Source: Massilia sp. METH4 (GTDB lineage Bacteria; Pseudomonadota; Gammaproteobacteria; Burkholderiales; Burkholderiaceae_D). Taken from it: a stretch of 64,000 nt of DNA. The stretch is from positions 310,001 through 374,000 of the forward strand of contig NZ_CP146614.1 of assembly GCF_037094685.1 (NCBI RefSeq), written 5' to 3'. This document shows, one piece after another, positions 39,813 to 48,882 of this stretch (position 1 is its first letter; each line of letters starts with the position of its first letter). A model generated the notes under the pieces. It made no database searches, was not told where the DNA came from, and was given only the letters and a program-made list of their open reading frames with translations. Position numbers and translations under genes: made by a program.

Positions 39813-40445
39813 TCACCTCTCGACTGGCGGATTCCTCGGCCTTCCCCGCGGCGCCGGGGCGTTCATCAAGCCACGGATCTCCCACAGCTCTTCGGCGCTC
39901 AGCTCGCAATCGGACAGTCGCCGATAGTTCATGATCCGCTCTGTTTCGTTCAGTCCCAGGCGCCGGTACAGCTCGTGCGGGCATAGCAGGCGATCCTTGT
40001 CGAAACCGGCATTGCCCCGATAACTCGACCATCGATAGCGCTGTTGGTGATCAACCATCAAGGCGCGAACCGGGTTCGCCTCGATGTAGCGGTGGCATTT
40101 CATGAAGTACCGTTCCGTTGGGACCGGATGCGACCAGAATCGGCCCTCCCACACGGAACCCGTGCGGCCGAGGCGCCGATTGAGATACAAGGTGTATTGC
40201 TGGGCAAGGCGTCGCATCATCTCTGGCGCCAGCATGACCTCCTCGAAGGATGCCAGGATATGCACATGGTTGGACATCAGGACATAGGCGTGCGTTGAAC
40301 ACCCTATCGCCGTACCGTGCTTTCGCAGCCATTCGAGATAGACGAGGAAGTCGGAGTCGCTGAAAAAGCATTGTTGCCGGTTGTGTCCTCGCTGGATGAT
40401 GTGTAGCGGAACGCCGGACAGGAGCAGGCGGGGGCGGCGCGACAT
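39813..40445 (-). CDS. REP-associated tyrosine transposase (RAYT, Y1 family)
   Basis: A 210-residue Y1/HUH single-domain transposase of the RAYT (TnpA-REP) group. Seen: HIIQRGHNRQQCFFSDSDF at the N-terminus, the HUH metal motif in MSNHVHILA, GSVWEGRFWSHPV, and the C-terminal FMKCHRYIEANPVRALMV with the presumed catalytic tyrosine (CHRYIEANP), then YRWSSYRGNAG. The intact frame and paired REP-like hairpins on both sides suggest that it recognises these palindromes. RAYTs cleave REP hairpins on single-stranded DNA in enterics and are usually domesticated. Confidence 0.92.
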   Translation of the reverse strand: MSRRPRLLLSGVPLHIIQRGHNRQQCFFSDSDFLVYLEWLRKHGTAIGCSTHAYVLMSNHVHILASFEEVMLAPEMMRRLAQQYTLYLNRRLGRTGSVWEGRFWSHPVPTERYFMKCHRYIEANPVRALMVDHQQRYRWSSYRGNAGFDKDRLLCPHELYRRLGLNETERIMNYRRLSDCELSAEELWEIRGLMNAPAPRGRPRNPPVER

Positions 40446-40505
40446 ATTGGTCTCCGAGGATGGAAGTGTCGCTATTTTCTTTGCAGCGAGTCATCGCGAC
40501 ACTGT

Positions 40506-40567
40506 GCGAGCTCAAGAGAAAACCGGTGTCGCACACCTTTTCCCTGCGGGAAAAGGTGTGCGACACC
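40506..40567. repeat. REP-like hairpin between RAYT and greB
   Basis: GGTGTCGCACACC (40525-40537) and GGTGTGCGACACC (40555-40567), with TTTTCCC/GGGAAAA between, form a perfect 20-bp stem over a 3-nt loop. The preceding 19 bases (40506-40524) are the mirror of the sequence on the other side of the RAYT gene. This is the most perfect hairpin of the family in the window. It ends 10 bp from the greB stop and may terminate greB transcription. Confidence 0.88.
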
Positions 40568-40577
40568 AGGCTGCGGG

Positions 40578-41138
40578 CTACTCCCCCGGCGCGGGATACG
40601 TCACTTCCAGGATATCCAGCTCCTCCACCCCGGTCGGCGTATGCAAGGTGACGGTATCGCCCTCGCGGGCCTTGGTGATGGTGCGGGCGATCGGCGAGAT
40701 CCAGCTGACCTTGCCCTTCAGCGGGTCGAATTCATCGATGCCGACGATCGTGATCGTGTTTTCCACGCCGTCCTGGTTACTGTAGGTGACGGTGGCGCCG
40801 AAGAAGATCTGGTCGCTGCCGTGGTGCACGCTGGGGTCGACCACTTCGGCCAGGTCGAGCCGCTTGGTGAGGAAGCGGATGCGGCGGTCGATTTCGCGCA
40901 GCCGGCGCTTGCCGTAGATGTAGTCGCCGTTCTCGGACCGGTCGCCGTTCGAGGCGGCCCAGTGCACCACCTTCACGACTTCCGGCCGTTCCACGTCGAT
41001 CAGCTGCAGCAGCTCGTCCTTGATCCGGCGGTAGCCGGACGGGGTGATGTAGTTCTTCGCACCGGGCGGAATCGGCGGCGCCAGCTGCACGTCGTCGTCA
41101 TCGTCCTGCTCGGTTTCTTTCACAAAAGCTTTGTTCAT
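40578..41138 (-). CDS. greB: Transcription elongation factor GreB
   Basis: A 186-residue Gre factor that rescues backtracked RNA polymerase by stimulating transcript cleavage. The N-terminal coiled coil is YITPSGYRRIKDELLQLIDV through NGDRSENGDYIYGKRRLREI, with acidic tip residues, and the C-terminal FKBP-like domain is VGIDEFDPLKGKVSWISPIA. Length and the GKRRLREIDRRIRFL stretch fit GreB better than GreA. An acidic run DDDDD near the N-terminus is an extension. In relatives greB follows spoT directly; here two mobile elements separate them. Confidence 0.92.
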   Translation of the reverse strand: MNKAFVKETEQDDDDDVQLAPPIPPGAKNYITPSGYRRIKDELLQLIDVERPEVVKVVHWAASNGDRSENGDYIYGKRRLREIDRRIRFLTKRLDLAEVVDPSVHHGSDQIFFGATVTYSNQDGVENTITIVGIDEFDPLKGKVSWISPIARTITKAREGDTVTLHTPTGVEELDILEVTYPAPGE

Positions 41139-41191
41139 GGGGGTGGTGTTTCACGTATCATCCTGCCAATACGGACCGATTGTACACATTT

Positions 41192-42643
41192 ATGCCCCTT
41201 GCCCGGTTTAGCCACGCCTCCTGTCACGACGCCCTCTGGCAAGCCACGCGGTCCCAGCTCTTCCTGTTCGATGCCGATACGCTGCACCTGCGCGATGCCA
41301 ACCCAGCCGCCCGCAACGGCTGCGGCCACGAGGATGGCACGGCGTCCAGCGCCATCCTGCCGGCGCTGCCCCGCGAGCAGTTCGACGCGGCCCTGGACAG
41401 CGGCGCCATCGTCAGCACCGCGCTGGCCCGGGCGGACGGCACGCGCTACCGCGTGGCGCTGCGCCTGGAGCGGGTACGGCACGAGGAGCGCGATGCCGTG
41501 CTGGCAATCGCCGAGGACGAGACCGCGGCCGAGGCGCTGCAGCGCGTGCAGTCGCGCTTCGACGCGATCGTGTCGCACACGCCGGGCCTCGTATACCAGT
41601 TCCGCCGCGAGCCCGATGGCCGCGTGTCCTTTCCCTACCTGAGCGAAGGCTGCCACGCCTTGCTCGGCATGCCCGCGGCCGAGCTGGCGACCCACCCCGA
41701 ACGTTTCGCCCAGCTGGTGCTGCCGGACGACCGGCAGTCGTACCTGGACTCCATGACCTCCTCGGCCGGCACCCTGTGGAGCTGGAACTGGGAGGGCCGC
41801 ATCTGGATCGAGGCGTGGAAGGACGTCAAGTGGATCAACCTGCGCGCCACGCCGCACGTGCTGCCCGGCGGCGCGGTGCAGTGGGAAGGCATCATGACCA
41901 ATATCACCGAGAGCAAGCTGGAACAGATGGAAGTGCGCGCCAGCCGGGCCCGTCTCGCCGAGCTCACGGCCCACATCGAAAAAGTGAAGGAACAGGAACG
42001 CACGCGCATCGCGCGCGAGATCCACGACGACCTGGGCGGCAATCTCACGGCCATCAAGATGGCGCTGGCCATGCTGGCGGCCCGCCTGCCGGAGGACGAT
42101 GCCGTACTGGCCCAGAAGGCGGCGTACGTGGACCAGCTGGCCGACCGCACCATCGATGCCGTGCACCGCATCACGCTCGACCTGCGCCCGTCCATCCTCG
42201 ATTTCGGCCTGGTGGCTGCCCTCGAATGGCAGGTGAAGGAATTCGCGGCCCAGGCCGGGCTCGCCTGCACCTTCCAGTCGAACGAGAAGGACGTGGAACT
42301 CGATCCCGACCAGGCCACCGCGCTGTTTCGCATCGTGCAGGAAGCCTTGACCAATATCGCCAAGCATGCGCACGCGTCCAGCGTCACGGTGCGGCTGCAC
42401 AGCACCCGCCAGCACGTTGGCGTAAAGATCACGGACAACGGCCGCGGCATCCGCGCCGCCGACCGGGCCAAGCCGGGCTCCTTCGGGCTGCGCGGCATGG
42501 CCGAGCGCGCCCGGGCGCTGGGCGGCACGCTGAACCTGTCGCACGCGCCCGGCGGCGGCACCGTGGTGGCGATCCGCATCCGGCGTGCCGGCCCGGGCGA
42601 TGGACCGGAAGCGGCTACAATTCGGGCTGCAACAACGAAATAG
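41192..42643 (+). CDS. PAS-domain sensor histidine kinase (NarX/HisKA_3 type)
   Basis: A 483-residue soluble kinase without transmembrane helices. Two PAS-like regions (about 20-110 and 125-250, the second with GLVYQFRREPDGRVSFPYLS and VLPGGAVQWEGIMTNITESK) precede a HisKA_3 domain with the phospho-His in IAREIHDDLGGNLTAIKM, then an HATPase domain (ALTNIAKHAHASSVTVRL, DNGRGI, GLRGMAERARALGG). The signal is unknown and cytoplasmic. The ATG at 41192 is preferred to a TTG four codons earlier. It is divergent from greB and 12 bp upstream of its response regulator. Confidence 0.92.
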   Translation: MPLARFSHASCHDALWQATRSQLFLFDADTLHLRDANPAARNGCGHEDGTASSAILPALPREQFDAALDSGAIVSTALARADGTRYRVALRLERVRHEERDAVLAIAEDETAAEALQRVQSRFDAIVSHTPGLVYQFRREPDGRVSFPYLSEGCHALLGMPAAELATHPERFAQLVLPDDRQSYLDSMTSSAGTLWSWNWEGRIWIEAWKDVKWINLRATPHVLPGGAVQWEGIMTNITESKLEQMEVRASRARLAELTAHIEKVKEQERTRIAREIHDDLGGNLTAIKMALAMLAARLPEDDAVLAQKAAYVDQLADRTIDAVHRITLDLRPSILDFGLVAALEWQVKEFAAQAGLACTFQSNEKDVELDPDQATALFRIVQEALTNIAKHAHASSVTVRLHSTRQHVGVKITDNGRGIRAADRAKPGSFGLRGMAERARALGGTLNLSHAPGGGTVVAIRIRRAGPGDGPEAATIRAATTK

Positions 42644-42655
42644 GAAGCTCGCAAC

Positions 42656-43303
42656 ATGAGTGACAAGGCAGCCATCAAGGTCTTCATCGCCGACGATCAT
42701 GCGATCGTGCGCGAGGGCCTGAAGCAGATCCTGGCCGACACGCGCGATATCGTGGTGGCCGGCGAGGCGGAAAACGGCAGCGACGCGTTGCGCCTGTTCC
42801 GCAAATCGGGCTGTCACGTGGTGCTGCTCGATATCTCGATGCCCGACCGCAGCGGCATCGAGGTGCTGAAACAGATCAAGAAGGAAAAACCGGAACTGGC
42901 CGTGCTGATGCTGTCGATGCACCGCGAAGACCAGTACGCGATCCGCTCGCTCAAGGCCGGCGCGGCGGGCTATCTCACCAAGCAAAGCGCGCCGAAGGAA
43001 CTCGTCAACGCCATCCGCCAGGTCGCCGGCGGCATGAAATACATCAGCCCCGCGCTGGCCCAGGAACTGGCCAACCACGTGGGTGAAGACCATGAGGCGG
43101 CACCGCACGAAGCATTATCGGACCGCGAATACCAGACGCTCACGCTGATCGCCTCGGGCATGACGGTGGGCGCGATCGCCAAGGAGCTGTCGCTGTCGGT
43201 CAAGACCGTCAGCGAATACCGCTCGCGACTCCTGGTCAAGATGAAGCTGAAGAACAGCGCCGAGCTGACGCATTATGCGATCAAGAACGGCTTGATCGAC
43301 TGA
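42656..43303 (+). CDS. NarL/FixJ-family response regulator
   Basis: A 215-residue regulator. The receiver has FIADDHAIVREGLKQIL, phospho-acceptor Asp in HVVLLDISMPDRSG and Lys in AAGYLTKQSAPKEL. The C-terminal LuxR-type helix-turn-helix is SDREYQTLTLIASGMTVGAI and AKELSLSVKTVSEYRSRLLV. It forms a two-component pair with the kinase just upstream. A 14-bp palindrome before the next gene is a candidate target (inference). Confidence 0.94.
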   Translation: MSDKAAIKVFIADDHAIVREGLKQILADTRDIVVAGEAENGSDALRLFRKSGCHVVLLDISMPDRSGIEVLKQIKKEKPELAVLMLSMHREDQYAIRSLKAGAAGYLTKQSAPKELVNAIRQVAGGMKYISPALAQELANHVGEDHEAAPHEALSDREYQTLTLIASGMTVGAIAKELSLSVKTVSEYRSRLLVKMKLKNSAELTHYAIKNGLID

Positions 43304-43395
43304 CGATGCGCGGCATGAAATCGGGCAACTTCTGGTTCCGAAAATAAAGGATGTTAATGCCCCTTCTTCGTGCTTCGGCAAATCGCGTGTTGCCG

Positions 43396-43409
43396 TAACA
43401 TGCATGTTA
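43396..43409. promoter_or_regulatory. Perfect 14-bp palindrome upstream of the diguanylate cyclase gene
   Basis: TAACATGCATGTTA is fully self-complementary and lies 32 bp before the ATG at 43441, between possible -35 (TTGCCG) and -10 (GTTAAT) hexamers. This is a typical operator position. NarL-type regulators bind inverted heptamers, and one is encoded just upstream, but the pairing is not shown by the sequence. Confidence 0.45.
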
Positions 43410-43440
43410 GTTGTTAATCCTTGTAAAGGCAGCACGCCAG

Positions 43441-45018
43441 ATGTCGAGCAAACCCCCAAGTCCAGCGCAAGCGAACCCGGCTGAAATCGCACGGGAGGCG
43501 TTCCGCCGCCTCGCCGTGCGCCGCATCGCGCCGACACCGGACGCTTACCGGGACATCTACAACGAGATTGCCGGCATTCCCGCGCCGCCGCCCGTCGTGG
43601 CCATCCCGGCCGACCCGGGCCCTGAAAACGTGCTGAACCGGTTCGCCTCCCGGATGGCCGAGCAAGCCTCGGGCGAGCTGGCCGACTTCGGCCGCCGCTT
43701 CAACCGCGCCGTGAAGACGCGCGACTGGGATGCCTATGCCACCGCACTCTCGCAGCTGGCCGAGCGGCCCGTCAAGAAGGCCGGCGGCATCGAACTGGCA
43801 CCCATGGACGAAGGCGAGCAGACGCGGCTGCTGCGCGACCTGCTCAGCCGCACGCTGACGCTCGCGGTAGCTTCGCTGCTGTCGAACGCGCCGGCGATGG
43901 CGGCGGAAGCCGAAGCGCTGGGCGCGGCGACGAAGGAGGCGCACACCGAGGCCGACCTGTCCGAGATCGCCGTGCGCCTGAAACAGCTGTGCTACCAGAT
44001 CGAGCTGAAGCACGGCGACACGGCCGAGCAGCAGGAGTTGCTGCTGCGCCTGTTCCGCCTGCTGCTGGAAAACGTCAGCGAATTGCTCGACGACGATTCC
44101 TGGCTGCGCGGCCAGGTCGACGCGGTGCAGGCGCTGATCGCCGGCCCCCTCGACGTGCGCGCGCTGGAGGCGGCCACGCGCAGCCTGAAGGACGTGATCT
44201 TCAAGCAGAGCCAGCTCAAGCACAGCGTGGCGGACGTGAAGGCCACCGTGAAGAACATGGTGATGACCTTCATCGACCGCCTGGGCCAGGTGGCGGCCTC
44301 GACCGGCGACTTTTCTCAAAAAATCGGCGCCTACTCGGAAAAGATCAGCCACGCGAACGATATCACCGAGCTGAACCAGATCCTCGACGAAGTGCTGCAC
44401 GAGACCCGCGTGGTGCAGAACGAGGCGCTGGCGGCGCGCGACAATATGGTGAATGCGCGGCAGGAAGTGCAGGAAGCGGAAGAACGCATCAAGGCGCTGG
44501 AAATGCAGTTGCAGCATATGAGCGAGCTGGTGCGCGAAGACCAGTTGACGGGCAGCCTGAATCGCCGCGGCCTCGACGATGTGTTCGAGCGCGAGACGGC
44601 CCGCGCGGACCGGCGCGGCACGCCGCTGTGCATCGCCGTGCTGGACCTGGACGATTTCAAGAAACTCAACGACACCTACGGCCACATCGCCGGCGACAGC
44701 GCGCTGAAGCACCTGGTCAAGGTGGTCAAGGACACGCTGCGCTCCATGGACGTGATCGCCCGCTTCGGCGGCGAGGAATTCCTGATCATGCTGCCGGAAA
44801 CCACCGTCGACGCGGCCGTGGCCACGATGACGCGGCTGCAGCGCGAGCTGACCCGGCATTTCTTCATGCACGAGAACGAAAAACTCCTGATCACCTTCTC
44901 GGCCGGCGTGGCGTTGCGCCGCCAGGGCGAAGACCAGGCGGCCCTCGTCCGGCGCGCGGACCAGGCCATGTATGTGGCTAAACGTTCCGGCAAGAATCGC
45001 GTCGTTGTCGCCGACTGA
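43441..45018 (+). CDS. Diguanylate cyclase (GGDEF) with long helical N-terminus
   Basis: A 525-residue protein. The C-terminal GGDEF domain (about 360-525) has an active GGEEF in VIARFGGEEFLIMLPE and an RxxD inhibitory site (RSMD) five residues before it, so it should make c-di-GMP with product feedback. About 350 N-terminal residues are mainly helical, ending in a coiled coil (REVQEAEERIKALEMQLQHM-like) and lacking transmembrane segments; I recognise no sensor family. Located between a two-component system and the flagellins, with ycgR further on, it probably tunes motility. Confidence 0.9.
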   Translation: MSSKPPSPAQANPAEIAREAFRRLAVRRIAPTPDAYRDIYNEIAGIPAPPPVVAIPADPGPENVLNRFASRMAEQASGELADFGRRFNRAVKTRDWDAYATALSQLAERPVKKAGGIELAPMDEGEQTRLLRDLLSRTLTLAVASLLSNAPAMAAEAEALGAATKEAHTEADLSEIAVRLKQLCYQIELKHGDTAEQQELLLRLFRLLLENVSELLDDDSWLRGQVDAVQALIAGPLDVRALEAATRSLKDVIFKQSQLKHSVADVKATVKNMVMTFIDRLGQVAASTGDFSQKIGAYSEKISHANDITELNQILDEVLHETRVVQNEALAARDNMVNARQEVQEAEERIKALEMQLQHMSELVREDQLTGSLNRRGLDDVFERETARADRRGTPLCIAVLDLDDFKKLNDTYGHIAGDSALKHLVKVVKDTLRSMDVIARFGGEEFLIMLPETTVDAAVATMTRLQRELTRHFFMHENEKLLITFSAGVALRRQGEDQAALVRRADQAMYVAKRSGKNRVVVAD

Positions 45019-45041
45019 ACCCTGTTGCCACGTCCCTGATG

Positions 45042-45067
45042 AGCCCGGCCCGCCGGGCTTTTTCTTT
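45042..45067 (+). terminator. Terminator after the diguanylate cyclase gene
   Basis: Stem AGCCCGGC/GCCGGGCT with a 2-nt loop, then TTTTCTTTT, 23 bp after the stop. Confidence 0.88.
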
Positions 45068-45145
45068 TGCCAGCAAATTCGGCGAATTCCTGCTCAACAG
45101 TAAGCTTCGTACGTCGATTTCCAACAAATTCTTCAAAAAAAGGCC

Positions 45146-45172
45146 TAAAGCTTTCCGCACGGATACCGTTAC
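45146..45172 (+). promoter_or_regulatory. Sigma-28 (FliA) promoter of the first flagellin
   Basis: TAAA at 45146, 15-bp spacer, ACCGTTAC at 45165-45172, close to the FliA consensus TAAA-N15-GCCGATAA. The same spacing is kept before the other two flagellins and fliD. Confidence 0.75.
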
Positions 45173-45178
45173 CCAAAA

Positions 45179-45270
45179 CAACAGCGGCTTGATCGTCACA
45201 AGAACAGCGTGGCGGGCCAAAGTGGACAGAGCAAATCGCCGGATCAGCAGTACAGTTTTGGAGAGTCATC
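45179..45270 (+). promoter_or_regulatory. Conserved flagellin mRNA leader (copy 1)
   Basis: The leader of about 90 nt contains a 48-nt block (45179-45226) that recurs before the second flagellin at 46946-46993 without change and before the third at 48883-48930 with one change. It ends in AGTGGA, and a second GGA lies at the ribosome binding site (TTGGAGAG), an arrangement that could suit CsrA. The role is not known. Confidence 0.6.
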
Positions 45271-46725
45271 ATGGCATCGGTCATCAACACCAACATCGCT
45301 TCCCTGAATTCGCAACGTAACCTGACCGGCTCGCAAGGCGCCCTGTCGACCTCGCTGCAACGCCTGTCGTCCGGCCTGCGCATCAACAGCGCCAAAGACG
45401 ACGCCGCCGGCCTGGCGATCTCGGACCGCATGAACTCCCAAATCCGCGGCATGACGCAAGCGACCCGCAACGCCAATGACGGCGTGTCGATGGCGCAGAC
45501 CGCGGAAGGCGCACTGTCCTCCTCCGGCGACATCCTGCAGCGTATCCGCGAACTGGCCGTCCAGTCGTCCAACGCATCGAACTCCGCATCGGACCGCAAG
45601 GCCCTGCAGACCGAAGTGACCCAGCTGTCCTCGGAACTGAACCGTATTGCGCAAACGACCTCGTTCAACGGCCAGACCCTGCTCGACGGTTCGATGGGTA
45701 CCGCGCACTACCAGGTCGGCGCCGACGCCAACCAGCTGATCTCGGCTTCGGGCACGAACTTCCTGACCAGCACCTACGGCAACAACAACCTGGCGACCGA
45801 TGCCCCCGCGGCGACCTCGGCTTCCAGTGTGGCCAGCTCGGGTACGCTGGACGTGTCGGGCGTGCGAGGCAGCGCCACCCAGATCACCACGACCAGTGCC
45901 GATACCGCGCAGACGATCGCCGCCAAGGTGAACGCGCAGACGGCCAACACCGGCGTGACCGCCACGGCGCAGACCGAAGTGATGCTGAAGATGAGCGGCA
46001 ACGAGGACTTCTCGTTCGAACTGAAGGGCGACAACACGACCGACGCCGTGAAGGTGAACTTCAGCGTTTCCGGCACCGGTGACACCGCTTCGGACTACGC
46101 CGCGGGCATCAACGCCATCAACGCGCAGTCGGCCAAGACCGGCATCACGGCCGAATACGATGCCGTCAACAAGGGCTTGAAGCTGACGCACGCCACCGGC
46201 GCGAACATCGACCTGAAGAACACCCGTGCCACGGCCAACACGACCTTCGATGCCCGCACGTACCAGGCCGGTGGCGGCCTGACCGCGGCGAACGACATGA
46301 AGGCGAACAACGCCACCACGATCGCCAACGGCCAGATCACCTACGACTCGGAAGGCGCCTTCAAGGTGACCGATGCTTCCGGCCTGTCGAGCAGCGGCAC
46401 GTCGGCACTGAAGTCGGTCGCTTCGCTGGACATCTCCGACTTCAAGGGTGCGCAGGCAGCGATCAAGATCGCCGACGCGGCACTGGCAACCGTGAACACC
46501 CAGCGCGCCGCCTACGGTGCACTGCAATCGCGCTTCGCCTCGGCGATCTCGAACCTGTCGACCACGACGGAAAACCTGTCGGCATCGAAGAGCCGCATCG
46601 TCGATACCGATTTCGCCGCGGAAACGGCTTCGATGACCCGTGGCCAGATCCTCCAGCAGGCCGGTACCGCCATGCTGGCGCAGGCAAACCAGCTGCCGAA
46701 TGGCGTGATGAGCCTGCTGCGTTAA
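45271..46725 (+). CDS. fliC: Flagellin (copy 1)
   Basis: A 484-residue flagellin, the filament subunit exported through the flagellar type III system. The conserved D0/D1 N-terminus begins [18 protein letters not shown] and includes the [10 protein letters not shown] segment that TLR5 recognises in other flagellins. The C-terminus has [20 protein letters not shown] and ends NGVMSLLR. The central 180-380 region is a Thr/Ala-rich variable domain. It differs from the second flagellin at only two residues (Thr19/Ser19, Gln395/Leu395), indicating recent duplication or gene conversion. Confidence 0.96.
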   Translation: MASVINTNIASLNSQRNLTGSQGALSTSLQRLSSGLRINSAKDDAAGLAISDRMNSQIRGMTQATRNANDGVSMAQTAEGALSSSGDILQRIRELAVQSSNASNSASDRKALQTEVTQLSSELNRIAQTTSFNGQTLLDGSMGTAHYQVGADANQLISASGTNFLTSTYGNNNLATDAPAATSASSVASSGTLDVSGVRGSATQITTTSADTAQTIAAKVNAQTANTGVTATAQTEVMLKMSGNEDFSFELKGDNTTDAVKVNFSVSGTGDTASDYAAGINAINAQSAKTGITAEYDAVNKGLKLTHATGANIDLKNTRATANTTFDARTYQAGGGLTAANDMKANNATTIANGQITYDSEGAFKVTDASGLSSSGTSALKSVASLDISDFKGAQAAIKIADAALATVNTQRAAYGALQSRFASAISNLSTTTENLSASKSRIVDTDFAAETASMTRGQILQQAGTAMLAQANQLPNGVMSLLR

Positions 46726-46748
46726 TCCCGTCTTGATGCAAGAACAAG

Positions 46749-46778
46749 ATCCCCGGCCATGGCCGGGGATTTTTTTTG
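46749..46778 (+). terminator. Terminator after flagellin 1
   Basis: Stem ATCCCCGGCC/GGCCGGGGAT with a 2-nt loop, followed by eight T, 24 bp after the stop. The remaining 46779-46911 shows no gene or motif. Confidence 0.92.
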
Positions 46779-46912
46779 CCCTTCAAAATGTCGAAATGAG
46801 GGCAAAACACCCCTCAATTCCTCGCTAAAGGTTCGCCGAAAACCGCCGACAGGACGCGCGCTCCGGCACAACTTGAGGGTCCGTGCCTGAATTTTTCCCT
46901 CGGAAAGCAGGC

Positions 46913-46939
46913 TAAAGCTTTCCGTATGGATACCGTTAC
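46913..46939 (+). promoter_or_regulatory. Sigma-28 promoter of the second flagellin
   Basis: TAAA at 46913, 15-bp spacer, ACCGTTAC at 46932-46939. The sequence from here through the ATG at 47038 is nearly identical to that before flagellin 1, so the duplicated unit includes the promoter and leader. Confidence 0.75.
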
Positions 46940-46945
46940 CCAAAA

Positions 46946-47037
46946 CAACAGCGGCTTGATCGTCACAAGAACAGCGTGGCGGGCCAAAGTGGACAGAGCA
47001 AATCGCCGGATCAGCAGTACAGTTTTGGAGAGTCATC
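46946..47037 (+). promoter_or_regulatory. Conserved flagellin mRNA leader (copy 2)
   Basis: Carries the 48-nt block at 46946-46993, identical to copy 1, and the same downstream leader and ribosome binding site. Confidence 0.6.
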
Positions 47038-48492
47038 ATGGCATCGGTCATCAACACCAACATCGCTTCCCTGAATTCGCAACGTAACCTGTCGGGCTCG
47101 CAAGGCGCCCTGTCGACCTCGCTGCAACGCCTGTCGTCCGGCCTGCGCATCAACAGCGCCAAAGACGACGCCGCCGGCCTGGCGATCTCGGACCGCATGA
47201 ACTCCCAAATCCGCGGCATGACGCAAGCGACCCGCAACGCCAATGACGGCGTGTCGATGGCGCAGACCGCGGAAGGCGCACTGTCCTCCTCCGGCGACAT
47301 CCTGCAGCGTATCCGCGAACTGGCCGTCCAGTCGTCCAACGCATCGAACTCCGCATCGGACCGCAAGGCCCTGCAGACCGAAGTGACCCAGCTGTCCTCG
47401 GAACTGAACCGTATTGCGCAAACGACCTCGTTCAACGGCCAGACCCTGCTCGACGGTTCGATGGGCACCGCGCACTACCAGGTCGGCGCCGACGCCAACC
47501 AGCTGATCTCGGCTTCGGGCACGAACTTCCTGACCAGCACCTACGGCAACAACAACCTGGCGACCGATGCCCCCGCGGCGACCTCGGCTTCCAGTGTGGC
47601 CAGCTCGGGTACGCTGGACGTGTCGGGCGTGCGAGGCAGCGCCACCCAGATCACCACGACCAGTGCCGATACCGCGCAGACGATCGCCGCCAAGGTGAAC
47701 GCGCAGACGGCCAACACCGGCGTGACCGCCACGGCGCAGACCGAAGTGATGCTGAAGATGAGCGGCAACGAGGACTTCTCGTTCGAACTGAAGGGCGACA
47801 ACACGACCGACGCCGTGAAGGTGAACTTCAGCGTTTCCGGCACCGGTGACACCGCTTCGGACTACGCCGCGGGCATCAACGCCATCAACGCGCAGTCGGC
47901 CAAGACCGGCATCACGGCCGAATACGATGCCGTCAACAAGGGCTTGAAGCTGACGCACGCTACCGGCGCGAACATCGACCTGAAGAACACCCGTGCCACG
48001 GCCAACACGACCTTCGATGCCCGCACGTACCAGGCCGGTGGCGGCCTGACCGCGGCGAACGACATGAAGGCGAACAACGCCACCACGATCGCCAACGGCC
48101 AGATCACCTACGACTCGGAAGGCGCCTTCAAGGTGACCGATGCTTCCGGCCTGTCGAGCAGCGGCACGTCGGCACTGAAGTCGGTCGCTTCGCTGGACAT
48201 CTCCGACTTCAAGGGTGCGCTGGCAGCGATCAAGATCGCCGACGCGGCACTGGCAACCGTGAACACCCAGCGCGCCGCCTACGGTGCACTGCAATCGCGC
48301 TTCGCCTCGGCGATCTCGAACCTGTCGACCACGACGGAAAACCTGTCGGCATCGAAGAGCCGCATCGTCGATACCGATTTCGCCGCGGAAACGGCTTCGA
48401 TGACCCGTGGCCAGATCCTCCAGCAGGCCGGTACCGCCATGCTGGCACAGGCAAACCAGCTGCCGAACGGCGTGATGAGCCTGCTGCGCTAA
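47038..48492 (+). CDS. fliC: Flagellin (copy 2)
   Basis: A 484-residue flagellin almost identical to copy 1, with Ser19 and Leu395. N- and C-terminal polymerisation domains and the central variable domain are intact. It is separately transcribed from its own FliA-type promoter and ends in its own terminators, so it is not read through from copy 1. Two nearly identical subunits may raise output or be kept alike by recombination. Confidence 0.96.
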   Translation: MASVINTNIASLNSQRNLSGSQGALSTSLQRLSSGLRINSAKDDAAGLAISDRMNSQIRGMTQATRNANDGVSMAQTAEGALSSSGDILQRIRELAVQSSNASNSASDRKALQTEVTQLSSELNRIAQTTSFNGQTLLDGSMGTAHYQVGADANQLISASGTNFLTSTYGNNNLATDAPAATSASSVASSGTLDVSGVRGSATQITTTSADTAQTIAAKVNAQTANTGVTATAQTEVMLKMSGNEDFSFELKGDNTTDAVKVNFSVSGTGDTASDYAAGINAINAQSAKTGITAEYDAVNKGLKLTHATGANIDLKNTRATANTTFDARTYQAGGGLTAANDMKANNATTIANGQITYDSEGAFKVTDASGLSSSGTSALKSVASLDISDFKGALAAIKIADAALATVNTQRAAYGALQSRFASAISNLSTTTENLSASKSRIVDTDFAAETASMTRGQILQQAGTAMLAQANQLPNGVMSLLR

Positions 48493-48516
48493 TCAGCACA
48501 TCCATAATCCCTCGAC

Positions 48517-48549
48517 ATCCCCGGCTGGGCAACCAGCCGGGGATTTTTC
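48517..48549 (+). terminator. First terminator after flagellin 2
   Basis: Stem ATCCCCGGCTGG/CCAGCCGGGGAT with loop GCAA, then a T-run. Confidence 0.92.
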
Positions 48550-48553
48550 TTTG

Positions 48554-48589
48554 GCGCTGTTCGCCAATGCTTGGGGAACAGCGCTTTTT
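48554..48589 (+). terminator. Second hairpin after flagellin 2
   Basis: GCGCTGTTC (48554-48562) pairs with GAACAGCGC (48576-48584), followed by TTTTT. A 16-bp direct repeat TTTTTCTTTGGCGCTG occurs at 48544-48559 and 48585-48600, suggesting local duplication. The rest, 48601-48849, holds nothing recognisable. Confidence 0.75.
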
Positions 48590-48849
48590 CTTTGGCGCTG
48601 CCACGCGCCCGGGCGGGAGGCTGGATCGTTCGCCCGTCGCCAGGGCGCAGGGGCGCCTGAGGCCGATGGCTTGGCGAAACTTCCACAATCCTGGGTGACA
48701 GCGCGTCGGCGCAAGACCGGCCGCGCACGACCGGCGCCGAAAATATATCTCCTATTCACCCCTCAAGTTTATTGCTGAGTAGTCGTGTAAGCGCACCTCC
48801 GGCCGGAAACTTTAGCCTTAGAAAAAATAATTTCCTCACGAAAATATCC

Positions 48850-48876
48850 TCAAGGTTCCCGTACGGAAACCGTAAT
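48850..48876 (+). promoter_or_regulatory. Sigma-28 promoter of the third flagellin
   Basis: TCAA at 48850, 15-bp spacer, ACCGTAAT at 48869-48876. The sequence differs from the other two promoters but keeps the spacing and core. Confidence 0.7.
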
Positions 48877-48882
48877 TTGACT

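Larger units (their letters stand above)
38328..40567 (-). mobile_element. RAYT cassette bounded by inverted REP-like hairpins, split by an IS
   Basis: The RAYT gene at 39813-40445 is flanked on the right by GCGAGCTCAAGAGAAAACC (40506-40524) running into a hairpin pair (40525-40567). On the left the mirror image GTTTTCTCTTGAGCTCGC remains at 39790-39807, but its hairpin is displaced to 38328-38379 by the IS1111-group element. Removing the IS gives a left flank that complements the right one over 32 bases with a single mismatch (T/C in the hairpin loop). This is the arrangement known for RAYT genes and their REP sequences. Confidence 0.75.
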
